Shown here: piece by piece, positions 26,369 to 36,314 of the stretch
Layout: each line of letters starts with the position of its first letter
Position numbering within the stretch: position 1 is the stretch's first letter
Assembly: GCA_013285405.1 (NCBI GenBank)
Contig: CP053446.1
Location: forward strand, 3,395,001-3,459,000
From: Ignavibacteriota bacterium
Lineage (GTDB): Bacteria; Bacteroidota; Ignavibacteria; Ignavibacteriales; Ignavibacteriaceae
Reading direction: 5' to 3'
Length of the DNA: 64,000 bases
Made by a program: the position numbers and the translations under genes
Notes under the pieces: model-generated
Told to the model about the DNA's origin: nothing
The model's input: the letters and a program-made list of their open reading frames with translations, nothing else
The model's database searches: none

Positions 26369-27880
26369 TCACTTTTTATTATTAACCTTATTCGATAAAT
26401 ATTCAAACATCAAACGTACACCAAATCCGGTCATATAAGTTTTATTATAATTAGTAAGCTCGTTGGCACTTGCAGGTCCGGCAATATCTATATGCGCCCA
26501 TGGAATTTTTTTATCCACAAAATTTTCTAAAAATTTTGCCGCAGTGATTGCACCACCCCATCTTCCACCATCATTATTTACATCTGCAATTTTACTTTCG
26601 TTCTCTTTGTTATATTCATCCCACATTGGAAGCCGCCATAGTTTATCATTCGTCTGCATTCCGATTTTAAATAAATCGTCAGCGATTTCGTCATTCTTTG
26701 TAAATAATCCTGCTGCATTTATTCCGAGAGCAACAACACACGCACCAGTTAATGTAGCAAAATCAATTATCTCATCAGGTTTTTGTCTGGAAGCAAAATC
26801 AAGCGCATCTGCGAGAATCATTCTACCTTCTGCATCAGTATGACCAACCTCAATAGTTTTTCCTGAAGCAGTTTTAACAACATCACTCGGACGCATTGCT
26901 TCACCATTGATCATATTTTCGGCTGCAGGAATAACTCCAATAATTTCCATAGGAATATTTGCTTTTGCTGCTGCAAGCATACTGCCAGCCACAACCGCAG
27001 CGCCTGACATATCACCTTTCATTTCGAGCATTCCCTGCCAGGGTTTAATACAGTAACCACCAGTATCGAATGTAACACCTTTTCCGACTAAAGCAATTTT
27101 CATTGGGTTGGTAGTTTTTTGTTTTGGTTTGTATTCTATGAAAATAAATCTTGGCTTTGCATTACTTCCCTGTCCAACCGCCAGCAATCCGCCCATATTT
27201 CTTTTCTTGATTTCTTTTTCATCAAACACTGAAACTTTCATTCCGGCATTTGTCAACTTTGCTTTTATTATTTCTGCAAGTTCAAATGGTCTCAGTGATG
27301 ATGGCGGTTCATTCTGCAGATCTTTGGTGAAGAATATTCCTTCCGAGACAATATTATTTTTAGCAATAGCAGATTTGATAAGTTTTTCATATTGTGCAAA
27401 GATAATTACAGAAAGATTTTTCGTTTTTTCTTTTTCTTTTTTGAATTTATCGAAAGTATAATTTCCAAGTGTCAATCCTTCGAGAAATGTCCTGTAGTAA
27501 TATTCCTCTTCTTCAAAATATTTTTTCACTGCAGAAAATTCAGGAATAAATAAATGCAAAAACTGAACTTCATCATTTTTAATATCCTTAATTAAACCGG
27601 CAAGATGATTTCTAAAATAATCGCATGAAAATTTTTCATCTGTTTTAAATTTGTGGAGTATTATCTGATCCGGCTTACCTTTAATATTCGTAATGTTTAT
27701 TTGTTTATACTTTTTTGCAAGAATATTTTTTATCTGTAATTCAGTGAGTTTTATTCTGAATTTTTTTTCAAATACTGCAAGATTATTCTTAATGTTTTTA
27801 TCATCAGCTATGTAATGCACAGCAATAGATAATTTCTGAAAAAATAATTTACCACCCGGTTTGAAATTCAATTTGAACAT
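26369..27880 (-). CDS. pepA: Leucyl aminopeptidase, M17 family
   Basis: A 503-residue cytosolic metallo-aminopeptidase. The catalytic C-terminal domain shows VGKGVTFDTGGYCIKP, MKGDMSGAAVV and the family signature HTDAEGRM (usually NTDAEGRL), which between them hold the two-zinc ligands and the catalytic lysine and arginine. The N-terminal domain is divergent, as usual. It releases N-terminal amino acids from peptides. It follows the nrnA-like gene by one base. Confidence 0.92.
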   Translation of the reverse strand: MFKLNFKPGGKLFFQKLSIAVHYIADDKNIKNNLAVFEKKFRIKLTELQIKNILAKKYKQINITNIKGKPDQIILHKFKTDEKFSCDYFRNHLAGLIKDIKNDEVQFLHLFIPEFSAVKKYFEEEEYYYRTFLEGLTLGNYTFDKFKKEKEKTKNLSVIIFAQYEKLIKSAIAKNNIVSEGIFFTKDLQNEPPSSLRPFELAEIIKAKLTNAGMKVSVFDEKEIKKRNMGGLLAVGQGSNAKPRFIFIEYKPKQKTTNPMKIALVGKGVTFDTGGYCIKPWQGMLEMKGDMSGAAVVAGSMLAAAKANIPMEIIGVIPAAENMINGEAMRPSDVVKTASGKTIEVGHTDAEGRMILADALDFASRQKPDEIIDFATLTGACVVALGINAAGLFTKNDEIADDLFKIGMQTNDKLWRLPMWDEYNKENESKIADVNNDGGRWGGAITAAKFLENFVDKKIPWAHIDIAGPASANELTNYNKTYMTGFGVRLMFEYLSNKVNNKK

Positions 27881-27881
27881 T

Positions 27882-28880
27882 TTATCCTTTTCTATAATTG
27901 CTTAAAAATTTTTCTGCTTCTCTTAATATTTCCGGAATCATTGTTCCCATTTTGGAATTATAAAATCTTGCTCCGGCTGCGTTTATATGACCTCCACCAC
28001 CGAATATTGCTGCAAGTTTATTTACTGGTAACTGTCCTTTAGATCTGAAACTTACTTTAAATCCGATCTTCAATTCAATAAAGAATAATCCAAGTACAAC
28101 TCCTTCGACTGAGATAATATTGTTCACGAAATTTTCAGTATCACTCTCAAGACCATTTAATTCTCTAAAATCCTCCTGAGTTAAAATCATATAACCTATT
28201 TTATTCTTAGCTATTAGTCGTAATGAGTTTAATGATCTTCCAAGCAGTTTTAGTTTGCTTAATTTACTTTCATCATACAATTGATCGTAAACCTCCGATG
28301 GATTAACCCCACGATCAAGTAAGTAAGCTGCAATTCTATGGATTTCTGAAGACGTTCTGTCAAATCGAAAAGATCCTGTGTCGGTCATTATCGCCGCATA
28401 AAGCGGAACTGCCAGTTCTAAATCTATCTCCACAATATTTGTCTCTTTAATAAATTCAAATAATATGTGACCGGTGGCAGCATAACTCGCATCAATAAAC
28501 AAGTGATCTGCAAAATCTTCAGGATCCTGGTGATGATCTACACAAATTTTTAATTTTGTCGAGTCCAAAAACTTTTGTTGTAAACTGACCATTCGATTAG
28601 CTCTGTTAAAGTCCAGAGCTACAAGTACATCTGAAGAAGCAAAAGAGTCAACATGCTCATTCGCATCATACTTCTCTATGATATTTTTAACATCAAGAAA
28701 TTTAAGATTGTAAGGCGTTTCACTATGATTTATAATCTTATATGACTTATTAAGTTTGTACAACAAATTAGCAAACGCTATCTCTGATCCAATAGCGTCG
28801 GCGTCTGGATTAACATGAGTTGTTATCAGGAAGGTTTGATTGCTTGTTACTATTTCAGCGAGTTTATGAAAATTTATCAT
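27882..28880 (-). CDS. nrnA: DHH-family oligoribonuclease / pAp phosphatase (NrnA-like)
   Basis: About 332 residues. The DHH domain shows THVNPDADAIGSEIA near the N-terminus, VALDFNRANRM and CVDHHQDPEDF; the DHHA1 domain ends in FGGGGHINAAGARF. Such enzymes degrade nano-RNA and pAp with manganese. I chose ATG 28880: the longer frame from 28913 would translate the upstream transcription terminator into its first 11 residues. Confidence 0.88.
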   Translation of the reverse strand: MINFHKLAEIVTSNQTFLITTHVNPDADAIGSEIAFANLLYKLNKSYKIINHSETPYNLKFLDVKNIIEKYDANEHVDSFASSDVLVALDFNRANRMVSLQQKFLDSTKLKICVDHHQDPEDFADHLFIDASYAATGHILFEFIKETNIVEIDLELAVPLYAAIMTDTGSFRFDRTSSEIHRIAAYLLDRGVNPSEVYDQLYDESKLSKLKLLGRSLNSLRLIAKNKIGYMILTQEDFRELNGLESDTENFVNNIISVEGVVLGLFFIELKIGFKVSFRSKGQLPVNKLAAIFGGGGHINAAGARFYNSKMGTMIPEILREAEKFLSNYRKG

Positions 28881-28886
28881 TAATAA

Positions 28887-28912
28887 TAAAAGGGGCTTAT
28901 GATTAAGCCCCA
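28887..28912 (-). terminator. Terminator after korB
   Basis: GGGGCTTAATCATAAGCCCC on the minus strand followed by TTTTATTATT, 28 bases past the korB stop and 7 bases before the nrnA start. Any transcription of nrnA from korAB must read through it. Confidence 0.85.
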
Positions 28913-28940
28913 TCTGCTTAAATTTTATCTGTATTTTTAA

Positions 28941-29978
28941 TTATGTTACTTCCCAGGTATTAGCGCCAAATAAAACTTTTTCCAAATCACCTTTACCTTT
29001 TTTCTCAACAATTTTATTTATCTGAGTTCTAATACCTTCATCATACGTTTCTTTAAATATTTGTCTGAATACTCCAATGGGCGAAGGTAAATCCGGTCTA
29101 TCATCAAGATGAGCTAAGATCATTGCATGGACAGGGCTATTGGAAAATTCATCATGAACCCAGAGATCATCAATTGAATACTTACCGTTTGAAATGTCAA
29201 CAACTATCGGATGAGCACCATCGAGTTTTATTCCTTTATCCTTGTTCTTGCCAAATACCATCGGCTTACCGTGTTCAAGGATCAAAACATGATCGTCTTT
29301 TGTTTCCTTTTCAGTTAACAGCTCGAACGCGCCATCATTAAAAATATTACAGTTCTGAAAAATTTCCAGTAATGCCAATCCTTTATGCATCCCGGCTCGC
29401 TTAATCATTTCCTGCATGTGTTTTGGATTCCGATCAATCGTTCGAGCAACAAAAGATGCTTCAGAACCCAGAGCAAGTGATATTGGATTGAATGGATAAT
29501 CAACGCTACCATAAGGAGTAGTTTTTGTTACTTTACCTTTTTCTGAAGTCGGTGAATATTGACCTTTTGTTAAACCATAAATTCTATTGTTGAATAATAA
29601 AACTTTCAGATCAATATTTTTTCTGCAAGCGTGAATAAAATGATTTCCACCGATGCTTAGCATATCGCCATCACCTGTTGCAACCCAAACGGATAAATCC
29701 GGATTTGCAACTTTAACACCGGTTGCTAGAATTGCAGCTCTTCCGTGTATTCCATGAAAACCATAAGTATTCATGTAATATGGAAAACGGCTTGAACATC
29801 CAATACCAGAAATCCAAACAACATTTTCTTTATTTGCCTGGATCAGTTCCGGGAATGTTCTTTGTACTTGGGCAAGGATTGAATAATCTCCACAACCGGG
29901 ACACCATCGTACATCCTGATCACTTGTAAAATCTTTTGCCGTATATTTTTGAGTTACGGCTTCTGCGTTATTTGCCAT
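28941..29978 (-). CDS. korB: 2-oxoacid:ferredoxin oxidoreductase, beta subunit
   Basis: About 345 residues with the cysteine motif WCPGCGDYSI near residue 28 and the thiamine-diphosphate segment GDGDMLSIGGNHFIHACRKN..NNRIYGLTKGQ. It is the catalytic TPP/Fe-S subunit oxidising 2-oxoglutarate or a related 2-oxoacid with reduction of ferredoxin. ATG 29978 is preceded by GGAGG at the ideal distance; the in-frame GTG at 29984 lies inside that ribosome site. The gene overlaps korA by 11 bases. In this group of bacteria KOR can serve an oxidative or reductive TCA cycle; which one is not visible here. Confidence 0.92.
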   Translation of the reverse strand: MANNAEAVTQKYTAKDFTSDQDVRWCPGCGDYSILAQVQRTFPELIQANKENVVWISGIGCSSRFPYYMNTYGFHGIHGRAAILATGVKVANPDLSVWVATGDGDMLSIGGNHFIHACRKNIDLKVLLFNNRIYGLTKGQYSPTSEKGKVTKTTPYGSVDYPFNPISLALGSEASFVARTIDRNPKHMQEMIKRAGMHKGLALLEIFQNCNIFNDGAFELLTEKETKDDHVLILEHGKPMVFGKNKDKGIKLDGAHPIVVDISNGKYSIDDLWVHDEFSNSPVHAMILAHLDDRPDLPSPIGVFRQIFKETYDEGIRTQINKIVEKKGKGDLEKVLFGANTWEVT

Positions 29979-31821
29979 TTCCACCTCCGAGTATGGATTT
30001 TATTTTCTCTAAAATATCATTGACTTTAAGCGGAAGTCCTCTAACTACATTTAATTGTTCGACTGGAATTAAATACTCACTCCGCAAAACATGAGCTAAC
30101 TGCCCAAGGTTTATTTCAGGAACCAGAACAGTTTTGAAATTCTTTAATACCTGTGCGGTATTTTTTGGCATCGGATGCAAATATCTTAAATGTGCCTGGG
30201 ATAACCGATAACCTAATTTGCTTGCTTTTATTACAGCATCTTTAATTGAACCATAAGTACTTCCCCAACCTAACACAAGCAGATCACCGTGATCGTCTCC
30301 ATCAACTTCAAGATCCGGAATATCATTTGCAATTCTTCTAACCTTTTCAGTTCTGAGTTTAACCATCTTGTCATGATTGTCGGGATCATAACTTACCGAA
30401 CCATACACGTCAGCTTTTTCAAGACCTCCAATCCTGTGTTCTAATCCGGGAGTACCTGGAATCGCCCAGGGTCTTGCAAGATTTTCATTCCTTAAATAGG
30501 GATAAAATCCTTCGGGGTCCGTTCTGTATTTAACAGGAATTTCTGCTAAATCCTTAACGTGGGGAACTCGCCATGGTTCCGAACCATTAGCAAGATAACC
30601 ATCAGTCAATAAAATTACGGGAGTCATATATTTCAGTGCAATTCTCGATGCTTCGATAGCCATATAGAAACAATCTCTTGGTGTTCTTGCGGCAAGTACA
30701 CAAACAGGAGCTTCACCATTACGACCATAAATAGCTTGAAAGAGATCTGCCTGTTCTGTCTTGGTTGGTAATCCGGTACTTGGTCCGCCTCTTTGAACAT
30801 CAACAATAACAATCGGCAACTCGGTCATCACTGCTAAACCGATAGCTTCGATTTTGAGTGAAAGCCCTGGACCGCTCGTAGTCGTTAGTGCAAGATTACC
30901 AGCGAAAGCAGCGCCAATAGCCGAAGTAATTCCAGCAATTTCATCTTCTGCCTGAACAGTTTTAACGCCAAAGTTTTTATATGAACTCAAGTATTGTAAT
31001 ATTTCTGATGCCGGAGTTATCGGATAAGATCCGAGAAACAGAGGTAATCCACTTTTTACAGATGCTGCAAGAAATCCTAAAGCTGTTGCTTCATTTCCCG
31101 AAATATTTCGATAAATACCCTTTGGAAGTTTTGCGGCTTCAACTTTGTATCGGGTTGTGAAAATTTCAGTCATTTCACCAAATTTATGTCCAGCAAGCAA
31201 AGCTCTTGAATTTGCTTCAACGTATTCTGGTTTATTTTTAAATTTATCCTTTATCCAGTCTTCAGTATTTTTAAGTGGACGATCATATAACCAGTACATT
31301 AAACCAAGTGCAAAAAAGTTTTTAGTTCTTGCAACGTCTTTAGGACTTAAGCGTAAACCTTCAAGCGCATTTGCAGTAAGAGATGAAATAGGAACTTGCT
31401 GAACTTCAAAACCGCTCAATGAATCATCTTCAAGAGGATTTGATTCATAATTTGCAAGTTTTAAATTTTTCTGATCAAATGAATCAGAGTTGACAATAAT
31501 TGTTGCGCCAGGTTTAAGTTCTTTAATATTTTTTTTGAGAGCAGCCGGATTCATTGCAACCAAAACATCAGGTAAATCTCCCGGTGTATTTATATCTTCA
31601 CTTCCAAAGCTAAGTTGAAAACCACTGACACCATAAATTGTACCGGCGGGGGCTCTGATTTCTGCGGGATAATCGGGAAGTGTACTCAGGTCATTTCCAA
31701 GCCAGGCTGTTGTATCACTAAATTGTGTGCCTGTTAATTGCATTCCATCGCCGGAATCACCTGAAAAACGAACAGTAACATTAGTTACTACTCTAAATTC
31801 TTTTTCTTTAATTTCTGACAT
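29968..31821 (-). CDS. korA: 2-oxoacid:ferredoxin oxidoreductase, fused gamma-alpha subunit
   Basis: A 617-residue fusion. The N-terminal gamma domain starts VRFSGDSGDGMQLTGTQF, and an alpha (pyrimidine-binding and transketolase-C-like) domain begins near 215 with GNEATALGFLAA and SYPITPASEIL. QAEDEIAGITSAIGAAFAG, TTSGPGLSLK and DVQRGGPSTGLPTKTEQADL are hallmark segments. With korB it makes an alpha-beta 2-oxoacid:ferredoxin oxidoreductase of the KorA type. Confidence 0.94.
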   Translation of the reverse strand: MSEIKEKEFRVVTNVTVRFSGDSGDGMQLTGTQFSDTTAWLGNDLSTLPDYPAEIRAPAGTIYGVSGFQLSFGSEDINTPGDLPDVLVAMNPAALKKNIKELKPGATIIVNSDSFDQKNLKLANYESNPLEDDSLSGFEVQQVPISSLTANALEGLRLSPKDVARTKNFFALGLMYWLYDRPLKNTEDWIKDKFKNKPEYVEANSRALLAGHKFGEMTEIFTTRYKVEAAKLPKGIYRNISGNEATALGFLAASVKSGLPLFLGSYPITPASEILQYLSSYKNFGVKTVQAEDEIAGITSAIGAAFAGNLALTTTSGPGLSLKIEAIGLAVMTELPIVIVDVQRGGPSTGLPTKTEQADLFQAIYGRNGEAPVCVLAARTPRDCFYMAIEASRIALKYMTPVILLTDGYLANGSEPWRVPHVKDLAEIPVKYRTDPEGFYPYLRNENLARPWAIPGTPGLEHRIGGLEKADVYGSVSYDPDNHDKMVKLRTEKVRRIANDIPDLEVDGDDHGDLLVLGWGSTYGSIKDAVIKASKLGYRLSQAHLRYLHPMPKNTAQVLKNFKTVLVPEINLGQLAHVLRSEYLIPVEQLNVVRGLPLKVNDILEKIKSILGGGNGK

Positions 31822-31903
31822 TTATTTTAATTCCTAAATATTTTTTAAAGCAATCAAAGTTACTAAGTACTATCTGATTTATCAATGCAATAATTGGTGT
31901 TTA

Positions 31904-33685
31904 CTAATTAACAACTTCAATCATTTTGTAGAATTCGCCTGCATTTACGAATCCTGTTATGCGTTCAACTTCTTCACCTTTTGAATTGAGAATTAATACT
32001 GTTGGCACACCAACAATTTTAAATTGTTCTCTCAGCATTTCAACTTCGGGTGACAATGCTTTCGTCATATCAGCTTTATAAGTTTCAAATTCTTTTGACA
32101 ACGATATAACCTTTGAATCCGAAAAAGTTAAAGCATCCAGTTCTTTACAAGGAATACACCAGTCAGCATAAAAATCTATGATCACTCCCCTGCCTGAAAT
32201 TTCATCAAGAGCACTTTCAGAAAAAGGTTCCCAGCTAACTGAATTCGATTCTGATGGAATAAGTGCGTAAACTCCCACTGCCATAATAATTATTGAAAAT
32301 GCAATCTTAAAAATTCTGAATCCTTTAACTGAGTTCGCGAGTTTTTCAAAGAATAAAAGATAGATAGCTGCTCCAATCATAAATACTGGAAGAACATAAC
32401 CTGAAATACTTTTTGGTAGTAAAGGAAGCAAAAAGTACAAAGCCATTCCGATTAGAATAAAACCGAAAATGTGTTTAACTGCATCCATCCACTCACCAGC
32501 TCTGGGTAGTTTTTTAATTTTACCGGAAAAGATTGCGAGAAAGAGATAAGGTATTCCGAGTCCAACTGCAAGAACAAAAAATAAAAGAAATCCAAAATAT
32601 GGATCTTGTTTTGTTGCAACATAAGTCACCAAACCCAGGACAAAAGGACCGATACATGGTGCAGCAACTATTCCCATAGTCAAACCCATGAAGAAAGCAC
32701 CGTATAAACCAGCCTTTGCGCCGCCAGCTTTATTTACAAGATTATCGGGAAGTTTAAACTCATATACTCCGAACATACTTAATGAAAGTGCAATCATTAT
32801 TGCAACGATTATTAAAATTACAATCGGATTTTGTAGTAGAGCTCCAAAAATTGCACCTGTAAGAGATGTAATTACACCAATAGCAGAATAAGTAACTGCA
32901 AGCCCAAGTATGAACAGGATACCCATAAAGAAAAGTTTGGTCGTGCTGCCTTCACTTTGTCCGCCAAAATATCCAACAGTAATCGGGATTAAAGGATAAA
33001 CACAAGGAGTAAGATTTAAAGCTAAACCTCCGAGAAAAACAAAGAGCAACCCGATCACGAGTCCATTACTTTCGAGTGCATTTGAAATTGGATCAGATTC
33101 TGATTCTGTGCTAGCAGAAGTCTGAGTTAAACTAAGATCAATCTCTTTAAATATTTCATCATTAATTGAATTTACAGGAGTTGTTTTATCTGCAACTTCA
33201 ACTAGTAATGTATCAATTACTGAAGTTGGTGCCTGACAGCTTATATCATTACAAGCCTGATATTCCAATTCAACTAAAAGCGGATATGTTCCGGGTTTAA
33301 TTAATGAATCGACTGTTATCAGACCGCCAATGTAAACCGTTCCAGCTTCCCACACTGATAATGGTGATTCTGAAAACGAGAACTTAAAATCGTGAGGTTT
33401 GGGATAAGCAATTTTAATTAATGTGAAATGAGGGTTTTCTGGTATTATCAGAGAAGTTGGTATCAAATATTCATCATAAGGTTTGTTTGAATTGATATGC
33501 CATCCTTCAGCTACATTGGTTTCTAATGCTATTTTAAATTCTGTTCCCGGATATATTTTATCAAAGGAATGATAAGTTTTTATTGTCACGAGATCTTTCT
33601 GAATATCAAATTGTGCGAAAACACTGAAACTGATAATCAGAAAAAATGAAAAAGATAAATATGTTATTAACTTTAATTTTAACAT
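31904..33685 (-). CDS. dsbD: Thiol:disulfide interchange protein DsbD
   Basis: The 593-residue protein starts with a signal peptide, then an N-terminal DsbD-alpha domain with YQACNDISCQAP carrying the redox cysteines. About eight membrane helices follow (CcdA-like, with CVYPLIPITV and APCIGPFVLG each supplying a cysteine). It closes with a thioredoxin domain whose CxxC is DWCIPCKELD. It carries electrons from cytosolic thioredoxin to periplasmic partners. It appears to be monocistronic. Confidence 0.93.
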   Translation of the reverse strand: MLKLKLITYLSFSFFLIISFSVFAQFDIQKDLVTIKTYHSFDKIYPGTEFKIALETNVAEGWHINSNKPYDEYLIPTSLIIPENPHFTLIKIAYPKPHDFKFSFSESPLSVWEAGTVYIGGLITVDSLIKPGTYPLLVELEYQACNDISCQAPTSVIDTLLVEVADKTTPVNSINDEIFKEIDLSLTQTSASTESESDPISNALESNGLVIGLLFVFLGGLALNLTPCVYPLIPITVGYFGGQSEGSTTKLFFMGILFILGLAVTYSAIGVITSLTGAIFGALLQNPIVILIIVAIMIALSLSMFGVYEFKLPDNLVNKAGGAKAGLYGAFFMGLTMGIVAAPCIGPFVLGLVTYVATKQDPYFGFLLFFVLAVGLGIPYLFLAIFSGKIKKLPRAGEWMDAVKHIFGFILIGMALYFLLPLLPKSISGYVLPVFMIGAAIYLLFFEKLANSVKGFRIFKIAFSIIIMAVGVYALIPSESNSVSWEPFSESALDEISGRGVIIDFYADWCIPCKELDALTFSDSKVISLSKEFETYKADMTKALSPEVEMLREQFKIVGVPTVLILNSKGEEVERITGFVNAGEFYKMIEVVN

Positions 33686-33756
33686 TGTTTTCTCCAGTAA
33701 TTAGATGTCGGAATGTGTGTGCAAATTTCTATTTATGAAAGTAACCCTGTATCAAT

Positions 33757-34233
33757 TTACCCGGTATTGCTTTTATCATTTTGTTCCAAAAATTTCATTA
33801 AAAGTTCTGCATCAGCAGAATCCTTAGTTCTGTTAGCTGCCTTTTTGTTTTTTAAAAGATCATCCGGTGAAATAAAATAAACATCTTCATTTCCCAGTTT
33901 TCCTTTTACTTTATTTTTATATGCTTCAAAAAATGCAACGCCGCTGATGCTAGTAATCAGATCAATCCGGTTTGGACTGAAACCCAGTTGAATTATAGAA
34001 TCGGGTTTAATAAAATCTTCCTTCTTAAGTTCCACACTTTCAAAACCAAAATCCTTAATAACTTTTAAAATTTTATCTGCATTTGTTTCAGACGGCTCAA
34101 TAAAAAAATCAATATCTCCCGTATTTCTTGGATAAGTATAATAGATTAATGCGAATGCACCTACCACAAGATATTTAACTTCGTGATAATTGAGTAATCT
34201 TATAAACTCTTCGAAGTCCTTTTCTACTCTCAT
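33757..34233 (-). CDS. Nucleotidyltransferase-fold protein (DUF6036/MNT-like), possible toxin-antitoxin partner
   Basis: A 158-residue protein with the minimal nucleotidyltransferase pattern: YLVVGAFALIYYTYPRNTGDIDFFIEPS, i.e. a G-A/S motif followed by D-x-D metal ligands near residues 40-42. It overlaps its small partner by 59 bases, a strong sign of a two-gene unit. Similar overlapping pairs of a small helical protein and a nucleotidyltransferase occur widely as putative toxin-antitoxin modules. Activity is inferred from the fold only. Confidence 0.75.
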   Translation of the reverse strand: MRVEKDFEEFIRLLNYHEVKYLVVGAFALIYYTYPRNTGDIDFFIEPSETNADKILKVIKDFGFESVELKKEDFIKPDSIIQLGFSPNRIDLITSISGVAFFEAYKNKVKGKLGNEDVYFISPDDLLKNKKAANRTKDSADAELLMKFLEQNDKSNTG

Positions 34234-34390
34234 TATATAATTCTTGTTTATTAAATAATTCGATGTACTGCTCTCTCAATTCCTGCAGAATACTTAATTT
34301 TTCTTCGGGCGGAACTTTTTTCCAATATTCAATTTCATCTTCGTATTGTGCCGAATCGTGGAGATTGTATTTTTTAATTCTTTTTTCCAT
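34175..34390 (-). CDS. Small partner of the nucleotidyltransferase (71 aa)
   Basis: A 71-residue charged helical protein (MEKRIKKYNLHDSAQYEDEIEYWKK..PPEEKLSILQELREQYIELF). The WKKVPPEEKLSILQELR pattern recurs in small proteins encoded just before AbiEii/DUF6036-like nucleotidyltransferases. It is translated first and overlaps the next gene. It lies 5 bases after nadE, so it may be co-transcribed with it. Confidence 0.7.
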   Translation of the reverse strand: MEKRIKKYNLHDSAQYEDEIEYWKKVPPEEKLSILQELREQYIELFNKQELYNESRKGLRRVYKITQLSRS

Positions 34391-34395
34391 TAATA

Positions 34396-36033
34396 TTAAT
34401 TTCTCCAGCCTTGAACTATCGGATATCGTCTTCCATATCCAAATGCTTTTTTTGAAATTCTTAAAGCCGGAGCTGCCTGTCTTCTTTTAAATTCATTTAT
34501 ATCAACCATTCGTAAAACTTTCGAAACAACCTTTTCATTTTTAATCAACATATTTATTTCATCGAACTCTTTGTTTTCCTCCAGATACATTTTAAGAATT
34601 TTATCCAGTAAATTGTATGGTGGAAGGTCATCCTGATCTTTTTGATCGGGACTGAGTTCTGCCGAAGGCGGTTTCAAAATTATTTCCTTTGGAATTATTT
34701 CTTTGCTTTTATTTATGAACTCAGCAATCTTATAAAGATCACTTTTATAAACGTCCGCAATTACTGCAAGACTTCCACTCATATCACCGTAAAGTGTACA
34801 ATAGCCAACAGCTAATTCGGATTTATTTCCCGTTGTCAAAACTAAATAACCATCGTTATTGGAAAAAGCCATTAAATACATACCACGAATTCGTGCCTGA
34901 ATGTTTTCGCCGGTGAGTTTTCCAAATTTGTTCTTAAAATTAAAGTTTAACTGATTGATTGTTTCATCTACAACTGGTTGAATAGAAACATTATCTGATG
35001 AGATGCCAAGATTTTTAATAAGTTTCTTTGAATCAGAAACACTCCCTTTGCTCGAAAATTTTGAAGGCATAATTACAACGTGAACATTTTCTTTCCCCAA
35101 TGCTTTTACAGCAATGTATGTCACCATCGCAGAATCAAGCCCACCACTCAATCCAACAACTGCTTTTTTGAATTTCATCTTTTGAAAATACTCTTTCACG
35201 CCATAAATCAGTGATGCAAGAACTTCTTCTTCAAAAGATTTTTCAATCTCTGTTTTTATTACTCTATCATTATCAGGGTCAAACAGAATAAAATCTTCTT
35301 CATAAGTTTTTCCAAATTGAACCAGGATTCCTTTTTTATCAAAGCACATACTTCCGCCATCAAACACCAAATCAGTTTGAACTCCAACACAACATACATA
35401 AGCTAATGGAAGCGAATCTTTTCTGCAGATTGTTGAGAGCATTTTTAGCCTTTCCTGCCGCTTACCATAAAAATACGGACTTGCAGAAATATTAATTAAA
35501 ATTGCTGCACCTTTCTTTTTCAATTCTTCAACGGGATCAATAAGATATCTTCGTTTATACCAATAGTCAGCATCGTTCCAGATATCTTCACAAACAGAAA
35601 TCCCAATATTTTCGCCTTTGAATTTATGAACCAAGACTTCTTTAGCCGGTTCAAAATATCTCATCTCATCGAAAACATCATAATTCGGGATCAAAGTTTT
35701 TGGCTGAATGAATTGAACTTTTCCATCATAACAAAGAACTGCAGAATTATGAATGTTTGTTCCGATTCTGTCGTGATCTTCAGTTATTGCACCAAAGAGC
35801 AATCCTGTTTCACCAGTAATTTTTGCAAGCTCGTTAATTTTTTTGTTTACAGCAGAACGGAATTCTTTTTTTTCTACAAGATCAAGCGGTGGATAGCCGA
35901 CAAGCGAGAGTTCTGGAAATATTACCAGGTCAGCCTTTGCCGTGGTTCCTCGCTTATAACCTTTTACAATTTTTTCTTTGTTGTAATCTAAATTGCCAAT
36001 AATTGGGTTTATCTGGCAAAGTGCAATTTTCAT
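34396..36033 (-). CDS. nadE: Glutamine-dependent NAD+ synthetase
   Basis: About 545 residues from ATG 36033 (MKIALCQINPIIGNLDYN); the frame extends 22 codons further up but that part is not family-like. The N-terminal nitrilase domain shows FPELSLVGYPPLD, QPKTLIPNYDVFDE and CEDIWND (Glu-Lys-Cys triad). The C-terminal synthetase domain has the P-loop GLSGGLDSAM, TGNKSELAVGYCTLYGD and FKRRQAAPALRIS. It amidates nicotinic acid adenine dinucleotide. Confidence 0.94.
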   Translation of the reverse strand: MKIALCQINPIIGNLDYNKEKIVKGYKRGTTAKADLVIFPELSLVGYPPLDLVEKKEFRSAVNKKINELAKITGETGLLFGAITEDHDRIGTNIHNSAVLCYDGKVQFIQPKTLIPNYDVFDEMRYFEPAKEVLVHKFKGENIGISVCEDIWNDADYWYKRRYLIDPVEELKKKGAAILINISASPYFYGKRQERLKMLSTICRKDSLPLAYVCCVGVQTDLVFDGGSMCFDKKGILVQFGKTYEEDFILFDPDNDRVIKTEIEKSFEEEVLASLIYGVKEYFQKMKFKKAVVGLSGGLDSAMVTYIAVKALGKENVHVVIMPSKFSSKGSVSDSKKLIKNLGISSDNVSIQPVVDETINQLNFNFKNKFGKLTGENIQARIRGMYLMAFSNNDGYLVLTTGNKSELAVGYCTLYGDMSGSLAVIADVYKSDLYKIAEFINKSKEIIPKEIILKPPSAELSPDQKDQDDLPPYNLLDKILKMYLEENKEFDEINMLIKNEKVVSKVLRMVDINEFKRRQAAPALRISKKAFGYGRRYPIVQGWRN

Positions 36034-36094
36034 TTCTATAATTGATTTTATTACGAAATATACTACTACAACCAAACTCGGCAAAATTGAAAAA

Positions 36095-36207
36095 TGCAAG
36101 AGTCTTCTTATTTATCAGGTTATTTTGAGAACAAAATCTATTCATACAATCATTCATGCATACATTTATACGATTTACTGGATTCATTAACCGATAAATC
36201 TCTTGCA
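36095..36207. repeat. Imperfect 110-bp inverted repeat between nadE and pspC
   Basis: TGCAAGAG..TTTATCAGGTTA (36095-36122) pairs with TAACCGATAAATCTCTTGCA (36188-36207), with a 7-nt bulge. The loop has CATTCATGCATACAT, also seen near 48121-48140. No gene fits the 281-base gap 36034-36314. This looks like another dispersed palindromic repeat. Confidence 0.55.
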
Positions 36208-36314
36208 ATCACCGATATAATCTTACCATACTTAATAAAATACGTGGAAATCATTTAAAATCTTATTTATTAGAATCTGGATTTTAAAAGATTATTTTAA
36301 AGCTGGAGGAAAAA

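Noticed and set aside
28881-28913. N-terminal extension MGLNHKPLLLL of the NrnA-like protein
   Set aside because: It is the translation of the korB terminator hairpin and its T run; family-like sequence begins at MINFHKLAEI.
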